The notes beneath the pieces are model-generated. The model worked only from the letters and a program-made list of their open reading frames with translations. It was not told where the DNA came from and made no database searches. Made by a program: the position numbers and the translations under genes. From JBBSBY01 sp038250835 (GTDB lineage: Bacteria > Desulfobacterota > Desulfomonilia > Desulfomonilales > Desulfomonilaceae), in the NCBI GenBank assembly GCA_038250835.1, contig JBBSBY010000127.1, positions 1-7,605 of the forward strand: DNA of 7,605 nt. The letters are read 5' to 3'. Shown piece by piece: positions 1 through 6,791 of the stretch (its first letter is position 1; each line of letters starts with the position of its first letter).

Positions 1-5
1 AACCT

Positions 6-731
6 CTATAATGCCAAATAGGATTGTCTGATGTGATCTTCCCGCAGTAATTCGCTGCCGGTCCCTTCCATGACAACGCTTCCATTCTCAAGGACGTACG
101 CCCGGTCCGCAATTTCTAAGGAAAGATTTACATTCTGTTCAACGAGCATTACGGTTAATCCAATTTTGGCGATTTCTCTAATAGTGTCAAATACTTTCAC
201 GACAAGGAGCGGCGCCAATCCGAGAGAAGGTTCATCCAATAATAAAAGCTTAGGCTCGGACATCAAGGCTCGTCCTATTGCAAGCATTTGACGTTCGCCG
301 CCGCTCAAAGTGCCTCCCTTTTGGTTTTTTCTTTCGAGCAGTCGGGGAAAAAAATTGAAAACCATATCAAGATTCGTCTGTCGATTGGCGCGAGTAGACT
401 TAATATAGGAACCCATTTTGAGGTTGTCCAACACACTCATATCCGCAAAAACACGGGACCCTTCAGGAACGCTTGTTAAGCCCAAAGGAATGATCTTTTC
501 AGGTGTGAGATTATCTATCCGCCGGTCTTCAAATAGGATGGACCCACTCTTAGGATTTTGAAATCCCACTATCGTATGAAGAGTGGTGCTCTTGCCGGCG
601 CCGTTAGGTCCGATTACGGACACAATCTCGCCTGGGTTTACGTGAAGGGAAACATCACGCAAGACTTGCGCGTCTCTGTAAAATACGTCCACGTTTTGTA
701 ATGAAAGAATAGGATTCGACATATTTGTCAC
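6..731 (-). CDS. livF: Branched-chain amino acid-type ABC transporter ATP-binding protein LivF
   Basis: Cytoplasmic ATPase subunit of a Liv (HAAT) importer that should pair with LivG on the LivH/LivM permeases. At 241 residues it is normal for LivF. Walker A GPNGAGKST is at 41-49, the PEG that replaces the usual Q-loop context at 89-91, a canonical signature LSGGE at 142-146, and Walker B LLLLDEP with the catalytic Glu at 162-168, followed by SLGLAP. VEQN takes the place of the H-loop histidine, as is usual in LivF. The GTG start overlaps the livG stop as GTGA, implying translational coupling. An ATG nine bases further in (722, giving MSNPIL) is an equally plausible start, and neither has a convincing Shine-Dalgarno. 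The stop is TAG, followed by AGGTT at the window edge, so another gene could follow. Family assignment is very secure; substrate is not. Confidence 0.95.
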   Translation of the reverse strand: MTNMSNPILSLQNVDVFYRDAQVLRDVSLHVNPGEIVSVIGPNGAGKSTTLHTIVGFQNPKSGSILFEDRRIDNLTPEKIIPLGLTSVPEGSRVFADMSVLDNLKMGSYIKSTRANRQTNLDMVFNFFPRLLERKNQKGGTLSGGERQMLAIGRALMSEPKLLLLDEPSLGLAPLLVVKVFDTIREIAKIGLTVMLVEQNVNLSLEIADRAYVLENGSVVMEGTGSELLREDHIRQSYLAL

Positions 732-1465
732 GCCGGCGCCAAACAGATGTTCTTTGTTCCGAAATAGGCCTCAACGACTTCATCGTTGGCAACGATATCT
801 TTGGGGGTCCCTTCGGCTATTTTGGCGCCGTAATTCAGCACGATGATTCTATCTGAAATACCCATTACAGCTCTCATGATGTGTTCAACCACAATTAAGG
901 AGGTCCCGGCATCTCTAATTTTCCGGATTATCTCAAGGGCTTCGTCTATTTCGAAAGGATTTAGTCCGGCCATATTTTCATCCAGGAGCACGACGGAAGG
1001 ATCTGAAGACATAACTTTGGCGAGTTCGAGCCTTCTGCGAGCCGGAACCGAAATCGATGAAGCCGGCTTGGTCATTTGAGGTCCGAGCCCAACGAACTCC
1101 AGAGTTTCCCGCACTTTTGGTCGAGCCTCTTTAAGTTTCATTCCGCCGCCGTAGAGAGCGCCCACAAGAGCATTCTCGAACACAGTCATGCTCCTGAACG
1201 GTTCTGTTATCTGTGAGGTTTTTGCCAATCCCAGGCGGCATACCTTGTGCGGTTTTAGTCCTGTAATATTCTTTCCGTCAAAAATAACGGTACCATTGTT
1301 CGGCTTTTCCACCCCAATCAAACAATTGAAAAGAGTAGTCTTGCCGGCGCCGTTGGGGCCAATCATTCCAAGAATTTCGCCCTTGTTCAACTTAAAATGA
1401 ACGTCCGTCACAGCCATCAAGGCGCCGAAGCTTTTGGTCACGCCATTGCATTCCAGAATGCTCAT
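728..1465 (-). CDS. livG: Branched-chain amino acid-type ABC transporter ATP-binding protein LivG, with atypical signature motif
   Basis: Second ATPase of the Liv importer, 245 residues, the usual LivG length. Walker A GPNGAGKTT spans 36-44, the Q-loop glutamine is Gln85 in KTSQ, and the H-loop is VVEH with His195. Walker B is VVLLDEN with the catalytic Glu163 kept, followed by the LivG hallmark AGLNP. The ABC signature is abnormal: where LivG normally has LSYGQQRRLE this protein has ISVPARRRLE (138-147), without the signature glycine. I recall related Liv-type ATPases with similarly glycine-poor signatures, so this probably marks a subfamily rather than damage. The ATG is preceded by GGGA about eight bases upstream and lies 25 nt after livM, and its last codons overlap livF by 4 nt. 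The ATP site formed by the LivF Walker A and this signature may be degenerate. Confidence 0.94.
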   Translation of the reverse strand: MSILECNGVTKSFGALMAVTDVHFKLNKGEILGMIGPNGAGKTTLFNCLIGVEKPNNGTVIFDGKNITGLKPHKVCRLGLAKTSQITEPFRSMTVFENALVGALYGGGMKLKEARPKVRETLEFVGLGPQMTKPASSISVPARRRLELAKVMSSDPSVVLLDENMAGLNPFEIDEALEIIRKIRDAGTSLIVVEHIMRAVMGISDRIIVLNYGAKIAEGTPKDIVANDEVVEAYFGTKNICLAPA

Positions 1466-1490
1466 AAAGAGATCCCATTGAATATCGACA

Positions 1491-2462
1491 TTAAATGAAC
1501 CGCAGTCCGAAGCGTTCTTTGATGGTGCCGATAATTCCTCGCGGCATTAGAAGGATTATTCCAATTATGATTACACCCACCATAATTAAATAGTATTCAA
1601 TAAAGGCGGTGCCGAGCCTATCCGAAAGAATGGTCAGAAAAGCCGCCCCTACAAAAGGACCAAGCATGGTGCCCATGCCGCCCAGTAGAGTCATGATTAC
1701 CATTTGAACCGTCTTTTGGACATTGAACACGTCAGCGGGAGTTATGTATGTAATCCAGTAAGCTTCGATGCCGCCGTACATTCCCAAAAAAGCCGCGCTG
1801 ATAATGTAAGCTCTAAGTTTGACTCCCGCCGTATTTACACCGGAGATTTCGGCGGCCGCTTCAGCTTCGTGTATGGCCTTTAAGCCGTAGCCGAATTTTG
1901 AATGCTCAATCCAAAAATGGATTAGAGCGATGGTCAAGGTCAAAGTGAATATGCAATAAAAAAAGAATGTATTGTCATGGGCGCTCATTGGAAGTGTAAT
2001 TCCATGACTACCTTCAAACAGTTTCACGCTGAAAGTGCGATCGAATTCCAGCGAAATTTGCTTCATTGTTTCGGCAAACGCGAAAGTCGCTATCGCAAAA
2101 TAGGCGCCTTTTAGTCGGAGCGTGGGAACCCCAATCAAGAGCGCCACCAATGCGGAAACTACGGCTGAACAACCTACCGCCGGAAAAAATGCAACTCCCC
2201 ATTTTGACATGGCGATTGCCGTGGCATAGGAGCCCAACCCGAAATAAACTACCGGGCCGAAATCGATATATCCCGAGTAGCCGCTCATTATGTTCCAGCA
2301 GCCGGCCAAACCAGCCCAGAACAATACCAGGCTGATCAATCTAAGCAGATATTCCGACTCTATGACAAAGGGCAACAAGCCAATCGTGATCGCCGCAATT
2401 GGGAATATAATCCAAAAAACTCGATTTCCGCCGGTGATTGCGTGTTCCGAGTTATCGCTCAT
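1491..2462 (-). CDS. livM: Branched-chain amino acid-type ABC transporter permease LivM
   Basis: Inner-membrane permease subunit, 323 residues, pairing with LivH to form the translocation path. Hydrophobic segments lie roughly at 15-34, 41-59, 68-85, 91-112, 118-135, 166-184, 217-239, 246-279 and 286-306. LivM hallmarks are GYSGYIDFG (61-69, the family's GYxGxxxxG block), TLRLKGAYFAIATFAFAE (114-131), the cytoplasmic ATPase-contact loop around GLKAIHEAEAAAEISGVN (193-210), and LGGMGTMLGP (260-269) before the last helix. The ATG overlaps the livH stop as ATGA, and an AAAGG Shine-Dalgarno lies nine bases upstream inside livH. The TAA stop overlaps an out-of-frame ATG that opens a 9-codon reading frame leading to livG. 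The N-terminus (MSDNSEH) is a short hydrophilic cytoplasmic tail. The family call is secure; the transported solute is not known. Confidence 0.95.
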   Translation of the reverse strand: MSDNSEHAITGGNRVFWIIFPIAAITIGLLPFVIESEYLLRLISLVLFWAGLAGCWNIMSGYSGYIDFGPVVYFGLGSYATAIAMSKWGVAFFPAVGCSAVVSALVALLIGVPTLRLKGAYFAIATFAFAETMKQISLEFDRTFSVKLFEGSHGITLPMSAHDNTFFFYCIFTLTLTIALIHFWIEHSKFGYGLKAIHEAEAAAEISGVNTAGVKLRAYIISAAFLGMYGGIEAYWITYITPADVFNVQKTVQMVIMTLLGGMGTMLGPFVGAAFLTILSDRLGTAFIEYYLIMVGVIIIGIILLMPRGIIGTIKERFGLRFI

Positions 2463-3328
2463 GTAACTAAACCTTTACCCGCAATTCCAGTTGGTCTAAA
2501 AATCAGCATGAAGAAAAGTATGAGGAACGTAATCGCTACGGATATTCCCGCGGTCATGTATGTCGCTGCAAGGGATTGGGCTAGTCCGAGTATCAGGCCG
2601 CCCCACAGCGCTCCGGGCATATAGCCCATTCCACCAAGCACGACTACGCAAAAGGCTATTATCGTGTAGCTAAGCCCCATCTCCGGATAGATGATTACGA
2701 ACGGACTTATGAGAGCGCCCGCCAATCCTGTGACGGCCGCCCCGATCCCAAAGGTGATTGCGTAGATCTCTCTGATGTTGACGCCCATCAAACGGGCAAC
2801 CTCTTTATCCATGGAAGTAGCCCTGATCGCTCGACCGGTTTCCGTTTTTGTAAGGAAAAACCAGAGCCCCGCTACTATCACGATTGCCAGGGAAAAAGTG
2901 ACAAATCTGGCGTAGGGGATGTTAATGGCGCCGCAGGCAAGGTTTGCGCCGGAATACGAGGTGGTGATGGTCCTGAAATCGTGGCTCCATAGCTTGAGCG
3001 CCGTATTGGCGACCACCAGATGTATGCCGAACGTCAGTATGTAGCTCATGATGTGGGGAAGCTCTATCACGCGATTGATTATGTATTTCTGAAGCAAGTA
3101 TCCAAACATAAAGAGGAAAAGCGCAGCAAACGGAACTGAAAAATATGGATCGAGCTTCAGAAACACAAACATCCAGTATGACGTAAAGGCGCCCAGCATG
3201 ATGAGTTCGCCGTGAGCCAGGTTTACCACGCCCATTACACCGAATATTAAAGAAAATCCGGCGGAATAGGCGGCGTAAACGCCCCCGAGTAGAAGGCCGT
3301 TGAGCGCTGCTTGAAGGAAACAGTCCAT
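2459..3328 (-). CDS. livH: Branched-chain amino acid-type ABC transporter permease LivH
   Basis: Inner-membrane permease subunit of 289 residues, typical of LivH. The family block GVMGVVNLAHGELIMLGAF (30-48) is intact. The EAA-like ATPase-contact loop is TGRAIRATSMDKEVARLMGVN (164-184), and the terminal motif LGGMGYMPGALWGG spans 231-244. Hydrophobic segments surround these, beginning with a very hydrophobic N-terminal helix (residues 5-32). The ATG is only one base after the mmsA stop (TAA-T-ATG), with no good Shine-Dalgarno in the preceding mmsA codons, so it is probably translated by ribosomes finishing mmsA. It overlaps livM by ATGA at its 3' end. This places the dehydrogenase and the transporter in one translationally linked unit. 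Confidence in the family is very high. Confidence 0.96.
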   Translation of the reverse strand: MDCFLQAALNGLLLGGVYAAYSAGFSLIFGVMGVVNLAHGELIMLGAFTSYWMFVFLKLDPYFSVPFAALFLFMFGYLLQKYIINRVIELPHIMSYILTFGIHLVVANTALKLWSHDFRTITTSYSGANLACGAINIPYARFVTFSLAIVIVAGLWFFLTKTETGRAIRATSMDKEVARLMGVNIREIYAITFGIGAAVTGLAGALISPFVIIYPEMGLSYTIIAFCVVVLGGMGYMPGALWGGLILGLAQSLAATYMTAGISVAITFLILFFMLIFRPTGIAGKGLVT

Positions 3329-3329
3329 A

Positions 3330-4826
3330 TTAAAATACTACCGAACTTGGTTCAGGTTTGCGGAGTTCTTTGTCGGACGACACGTTCCAGCGGGTGACGA
3401 CCACCTTCTTGTCGGTGTAAAACTCCACTGCGTCATTAGCTCTCCCTCTATGACTGCCATAAAAACTCGTTTTACGGCCGCCGACAGGGTAAAAAGCTAT
3501 TGGCGCCGGCGTCCCGACGTTCACGCCAACTTGACCGGTGTTGCAGTCACGGATGAATTTTCGAGCCAATCCCCCGGATTCAGTGTAGATCACCGCCGTA
3601 TGTCCAAACGGGCTTTGGTTAATTATATCAATCGCTTCTTCAATTCCTGAAACACTTTTCAGAAAGCGCACAGGTCCGAATATTTCTTCAGTAAAACCCC
3701 AGTTGTCAGGTTCGGCTTCCAAAAGGGTGGGACCTATGAATAAGCCATTGGGGTATTTATCGATCTTCGGATTACGACCATCCAGAATGAGTTTTGCGCC
3801 GTCTTGAACGGATTTATCAACAGCGGCCAAAAGCTTATCAAGAGCCGTCTTGTTAATCACCGGCCCCATGTCTACACCTTGATCCAGGCCGCCGCCCAGC
3901 TTTAAATCCTTGCATGCGGAAATGAACTTGGATTTAAAGGCATCGTAAATATCCTTGTGGATAAGAATGTTGGAAACGGCAAAGCAGCGTTGCGATGTGT
4001 GCCCAAAGCATGAGTTCACGATATTGGGGATTGCGTCACTTAGGTGAGCGTCATTCATGACGAAAACGTGATTTTTCGCTCCCCCCTGGCATTGCGCCCG
4101 TTTGCCTTGAGCCGTGGCGTTCTTATAAACCGTTTCAGCTACTTTTGATGAGCCGACGAATGTCACGCCGACTATATCCGGGTGCTCACATAGGCGGGAG
4201 CCGACTGCAGGACCACCGTTTACAATGTTCAGCACTCCCGGAGGAAACCCTGACTCTTCGGCAATTTGCGTCATTTTCAACATAGTCATGGGACAGAGTT
4301 CCGATGGTTTTACGACAACCGTGTTTCCGCAAGCCACCGGCCACGTAAAGTATAGCGCTATCATTGCCGGAAAATTGAAAGGCGGCAAAATGGCGAAAAC
4401 TCCGAGGGGTTCTTTTATGTAATATTCGTCTACACCGGTTCCGACGTCTTCACTGTGGCTCCCTTTTAACAGCTCGGGGATCCCGCAGGGATGTTCGACG
4501 TATTGAATGGCCCGCAGTAACTCGCCTTTGGCGTCAGCCAGGGTTTTACCGTGTTCAGCCACAATGATATGGGCCAGCTCATCACGGGCCGCCAAGAGTT
4601 TGTCTCGCAATTTGTATAATACATCGGCTCGGCGGGTGGGGATGGTGTTGCGCCATTTTGGAAAAGCCGATTTTGCCGAATCGATCGCCGAATCAACTTC
4701 GGCCATTGTAGAATCCGGGCAAAGGGCAACCACGGCTCCGGTAGTCGAATCTACGATATCAAAATGTTTGGAAGATTCAGAAGGGACCCATTTCCCATTG
4801 ATGTAGTTTTGGAGTTTTTCAGCCAT
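3330..4826 (-). CDS. mmsA: CoA-acylating (methyl)malonate-semialdehyde dehydrogenase, MmsA/IolA family
   Basis: A 498-residue cytoplasmic aldehyde dehydrogenase, expected to convert methylmalonate or malonate semialdehyde with NAD+ and CoA to propionyl- or acetyl-CoA plus CO2. The catalytic Cys281 lies in GHTSQRCFAVS. The NAD-binding stretch includes PPFNFPAM (148-155) and VVKPSE (171-176). AKNH (250-253) occupies the place where hydrolytic ALDHs have E-LGGK, so the general-base Glu is absent, a hallmark of the CoA-acylating group. Arg105 (GELLRAIQ) and Arg280 next to the cysteine match arginines implicated, as I recall, in carboxylate recognition in Bacillus IolA. The C-terminal VEFYTDKKVVVTRW block is typical. 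Residues around the cysteine (usually GxRCMA) and GGRK (usually GWK) are divergent, so another CoA-acylating semialdehyde substrate is possible. An AAGG Shine-Dalgarno lies seven bases before the ATG. Confidence 0.9.
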   Translation of the reverse strand: MAEKLQNYINGKWVPSESSKHFDIVDSTTGAVVALCPDSTMAEVDSAIDSAKSAFPKWRNTIPTRRADVLYKLRDKLLAARDELAHIIVAEHGKTLADAKGELLRAIQYVEHPCGIPELLKGSHSEDVGTGVDEYYIKEPLGVFAILPPFNFPAMIALYFTWPVACGNTVVVKPSELCPMTMLKMTQIAEESGFPPGVLNIVNGGPAVGSRLCEHPDIVGVTFVGSSKVAETVYKNATAQGKRAQCQGGAKNHVFVMNDAHLSDAIPNIVNSCFGHTSQRCFAVSNILIHKDIYDAFKSKFISACKDLKLGGGLDQGVDMGPVINKTALDKLLAAVDKSVQDGAKLILDGRNPKIDKYPNGLFIGPTLLEAEPDNWGFTEEIFGPVRFLKSVSGIEEAIDIINQSPFGHTAVIYTESGGLARKFIRDCNTGQVGVNVGTPAPIAFYPVGGRKTSFYGSHRGRANDAVEFYTDKKVVVTRWNVSSDKELRKPEPSSVVF

Positions 4827-4858
4827 CGAAACACCTTTTCAATTACTTTGGAACTATA

Positions 4859-4879
4859 GGCCCGACCTGCGTCGGCGCC
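4859..4879 (-). promoter_or_regulatory. Stem-loop in the binding-protein/mmsA gap (mmsA-proximal)
   Basis: CCGAC (4862-4866) and GTCGG (4871-4875) form a 5-bp stem with a 4-base CTGC loop. GGC (4859-4861) and GCC (4877-4879) extend it to 8 bp across one bulged base. No T-run follows on the transcribed strand, so it is not a standard intrinsic terminator. It could influence mRNA processing or stability between the binding protein and the downstream genes. Confidence 0.45.
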
Positions 4880-4907
4880 TTTACGGTCATGGGTAAGAAT
4901 GTTGTGT

Positions 4908-4924
4908 GGGGGCAGTGCGCCCCC
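4908..4924 (-). promoter_or_regulatory. GC-only stem-loop just after the binding-protein stop codon
   Basis: GGGGGC (4908-4913) and GCCCCC (4919-4924) are perfect 6-bp complementary arms around a 5-base loop, starting nine bases after the livK-type gene's TAA. The sequence after it in the transcript is ACACAAC, with no U-tract, which argues against Rho-independent termination. Stable hairpins behind solute-binding-protein genes often protect the upstream mRNA from 3' decay and so raise binding protein over permease. That role is inferred here. Confidence 0.55.
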
Positions 4925-4932
4925 GATATGTA

Positions 4933-6159
4933 TTACTTACGTTCTTTCCAGGGCACGAAAGGATAGATGATCTTTGATTCGGCATAATCGAGTGGGAAGA
5001 CATTCTTGAGTTTGCCGTCCTGGATCTGCACAGCTACGGGCGGGTGAGCTACGTTTGCGCCGTCTTTACCGAATTGAACTTTTCCGTAGAAAGTGTCAAA
5101 TGTGCGAGAATGAAGTTTCTCCATAATCGCCTCGCGATTTTTCTTGGACAAAGGCGGCTTTAAACCTAATTCTTCTATGACCTGCTGTTGCGCGATGGCG
5201 CCGGCTGTGGCAGCCGCTTCAACATAATCGGGATGCCGCTCCAATCGCTTAAAATAAGTATTATTAAAATCTTCGGCGGAGCCGAATACTTTACCCTTAT
5301 GGGGCATGTTGGGAGTCCATTCGGAAGCGGCGATTACGTATTCCGCATCACCTTTTAAATCTTCGATAAACTTCGGAACTGTAGGACCGTAGCTGAAGGC
5401 GACCGCTTTCGGGCTGAAGTCGATTTCTTTCAGGGCTTTCATTACGTTCATTGCTACGAGAAGGTGAGAACCAACAAGCAACATGTCGGGATTTTTAGCC
5501 TTTACTTTGGATAGGACGGAGTTGTAATCCTGCAAAGACATTGGGAAAAGTTCAAAATGGACGACTTCGATGTTATTTTCCGCGCAATATTTTTTGTATC
5601 CTTCGCAAGCCAGCGAGGTAAATAAAATATCCGCGCCGACGATTGCCGCAGTTTTTGGCTTCGGATTCACGACTTTGGATAGATCAACGCAGCCCCGGAC
5701 TTCTTCAGTTGCTCTACCCAGGGTTGCAAAGTAGTACTTAAAACCTCGCTCGAACAGTTTGTTCGAGCTGGCGCCGCCTGAAATCATGGGATAGTGGTAT
5801 TTTTCCGCGACTGCGCTGGCTGCAAAAACTTGACTGGAGCCAAAGCCGCCCAAAAGTAAATCCACTTTGTCGTTTACTATTAGCTTTTCTACTAACTTAG
5901 CGCTTGTCGGAGCGTCACTTTTGTCATCCTCAAAGATCAGTTCAACGGGATGACCGTTGATGCCTCCCTTGGCGTTGACCGTTTCCATCCACAATGTGTA
6001 GGCGTCCTTTACGAGGCTGCCGTCTTTTCCAAAAATGCCTGTCAGGGAATCGGCAACTCCGATTTTAAAAGGCGTCTTGCTTTCCGCTCCGACCGTTGAC
6101 ACGACGAGTAGACAAGCGATTACAGCAATAGCCAAAGCCGAGATTTTTCTTGGGGACAT
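4933..6159 (-). CDS. livK: Periplasmic solute-binding protein of the LivJ/LivK (Peripla_BP_6) family
   Basis: A 408-residue binding protein that delivers substrate to LivHMGF. The N-terminus has a signal peptide: basic MSPRK, a hydrophobic core to about residue 22, and a likely cleavage after VGA at 25. Mature sequence starts FKIGVADSLTG, the usual first strand and loop of type I binding folds. FEDDKSD (76-82), LLLGGFGSSQ (101-110) and PMISGGASS (124-132) correspond to the family's ligand-pocket loops, where main-chain and Ser/Thr atoms hold an amino-acid-like group. The C-terminal end (IYPFVPWKERK) resembles uncharacterised members of this family rather than E. coli LivJ/K. The symbol therefore denotes family only; the ligand could be an amino acid, amide or other small polar solute. 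Three mature cysteines (157, 185, 192) are present. A GAAGGAGG Shine-Dalgarno is spaced seven bases from the ATG. Confidence 0.93.
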   Translation of the reverse strand: MSPRKISALAIAVIACLLVVSTVGAESKTPFKIGVADSLTGIFGKDGSLVKDAYTLWMETVNAKGGINGHPVELIFEDDKSDAPTSAKLVEKLIVNDKVDLLLGGFGSSQVFAASAVAEKYHYPMISGGASSNKLFERGFKYYFATLGRATEEVRGCVDLSKVVNPKPKTAAIVGADILFTSLACEGYKKYCAENNIEVVHFELFPMSLQDYNSVLSKVKAKNPDMLLVGSHLLVAMNVMKALKEIDFSPKAVAFSYGPTVPKFIEDLKGDAEYVIAASEWTPNMPHKGKVFGSAEDFNNTYFKRLERHPDYVEAAATAGAIAQQQVIEELGLKPPLSKKNREAIMEKLHSRTFDTFYGKVQFGKDGANVAHPPVAVQIQDGKLKNVFPLDYAESKIIYPFVPWKERK

Positions 6160-6166
6160 AACTCTG

Positions 6167-6174
6167 CCTCCTTC
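6167..6174 (-). promoter_or_regulatory. Strong ribosome binding site of the binding-protein gene
   Basis: On the minus strand this reads GAAGGAGG, a near-perfect anti-16S match, seven bases before the ATG at 6159. It is by far the best Shine-Dalgarno in the window. That suits a binding protein made in excess over its permease, and it fixes the start codon. Confidence 0.85.
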
Positions 6175-6205
6175 TAAATGCGCTGAGTTGTTGGGAGAAA
6201 AGGTT

Positions 6206-6760
6206 TTAAAATGTAGGGGGACTAATTACCCAAACTACTATGGTCTCTTCTTTGCCGGGATTCGTCCACGAATGCGGAAGCTGCGAATTATAATAGAAAC
6301 TCTCCTCTCGTTTGACTTCGTAGGTCTCACCATCCAGCACTATTTCCAAAACTCCGCGAAGCACAATACCGAATTCCTCGCCCACATGGCTATAAAGACC
6401 GTGAGATCCTCCACCTGGTTGAATGGTTGTAAAGAATGGATGCATCCTCTTGTTCTTATGGTTGACAACCAACGACTGAATCCGCGCGTTCCACCTGTCC
6501 AGGCTCAAGTTAATTCTATTCGTGGGATTCAGAACAACAGGATCTTCGTCGATCGATTCAACAAAAAAATCCGCTATTTTGGTCTGTAGGGCATCGGCAA
6601 TTCGTTTAAGACTGGCGATTGAAGGAGAAACTTTGCCGTGTTCAATCTGTGAAATGTAGGCGTCAGTGCATCCGACTTTCTCCGCCAGTTGCTTGAGAGT
6701 CAAGTGAGCAGCTTGTCTGCGCAATTTAATTCCGGCACCGATTTCCACTTCGTAAGCCAT
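6206..6760 (-). CDS. XRE-family regulator with C-terminal cupin sensor domain (PuuR-like)
   Basis: A 184-residue transcription factor. Residues about 10-64 form an XRE/Cro-type helix-turn-helix (LTLKQLAEKVGCTDAYISQIEHG at 20-42, then SPSIASLKRIADAL). Residues about 113-181 form a cupin. His125, Glu129 and Gly136 fit cupin motif 1 (HxxxE-x6-G), although the first His of HxH is Tyr123. His163 and Asn167 fit motif 2, and the end WVISPPTF is typical of PuuR-type regulators. Such proteins usually repress local catabolic or uptake genes and respond to a small metabolite. I chose the ATG at 6760 over the longer TTG-initiated frame because that TTG is the -35 box. The gene lies 46 nt before the binding protein with no terminator between, so it is probably the first gene of the operon and autoregulated. 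The ligand is unknown. Confidence 0.92.
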   Translation of the reverse strand: MAYEVEIGAGIKLRRQAAHLTLKQLAEKVGCTDAYISQIEHGKVSPSIASLKRIADALQTKIADFFVESIDEDPVVLNPTNRINLSLDRWNARIQSLVVNHKNKRMHPFFTTIQPGGGSHGLYSHVGEEFGIVLRGVLEIVLDGETYEVKREESFYYNSQLPHSWTNPGKEETIVVWVISPPTF

Positions 6761-6767
6761 GCTTTGC

Positions 6768-6790
6768 TTTATTAACAAATAGTTAATAAA
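6768..6790 (-). promoter_or_regulatory. Putative operator: perfect 9-bp inverted repeat over the transcription start
   Basis: TTTATTAAC (6768-6776) and GTTAATAAA (6782-6790) are exact inverted repeats separated by 5 bp. The element begins right after the predicted -10 and covers the predicted start of transcription near 6785. A dyad at this position is where a dimeric repressor would block RNA polymerase. The adjacent XRE/cupin regulator is the obvious candidate; binding is inferred. Confidence 0.72.
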
Positions 6791-6791
6791 A

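Noticed and set aside
132..143. Missing H-loop histidine in LivF (VEQN)
   Set aside because: Glutamine at this position is normal for LivF proteins, so it is not a defect.
2014..2335. Frames of 62 and 89 codons inside livM on both strands
   Set aside because: They overlap conserved LivM sequence, are compositionally odd and lack start signals; they are shadows of the permease gene.
4908..4924. GC hairpin as a Rho-independent terminator
   Set aside because: The transcript downstream of the stem is ACACAAC rather than a U-run, and the genes beyond it lack an obvious promoter of their own.
6112..6123. Lipobox-like VIAC in the binding-protein signal sequence
   Set aside because: The cysteine at residue 16 is followed by a continued hydrophobic core (LLVV) and then a good signal peptidase I site after VGA. 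A soluble periplasmic protein is more likely, although a lipoprotein cannot be fully excluded.
6035..6589. 184-codon plus-strand reading frame
   Set aside because: It lies antisense across the start of the binding-protein gene and most of the regulator, both of which are clearly recognisable. Its translation shows no family features and it has no ribosome binding site.
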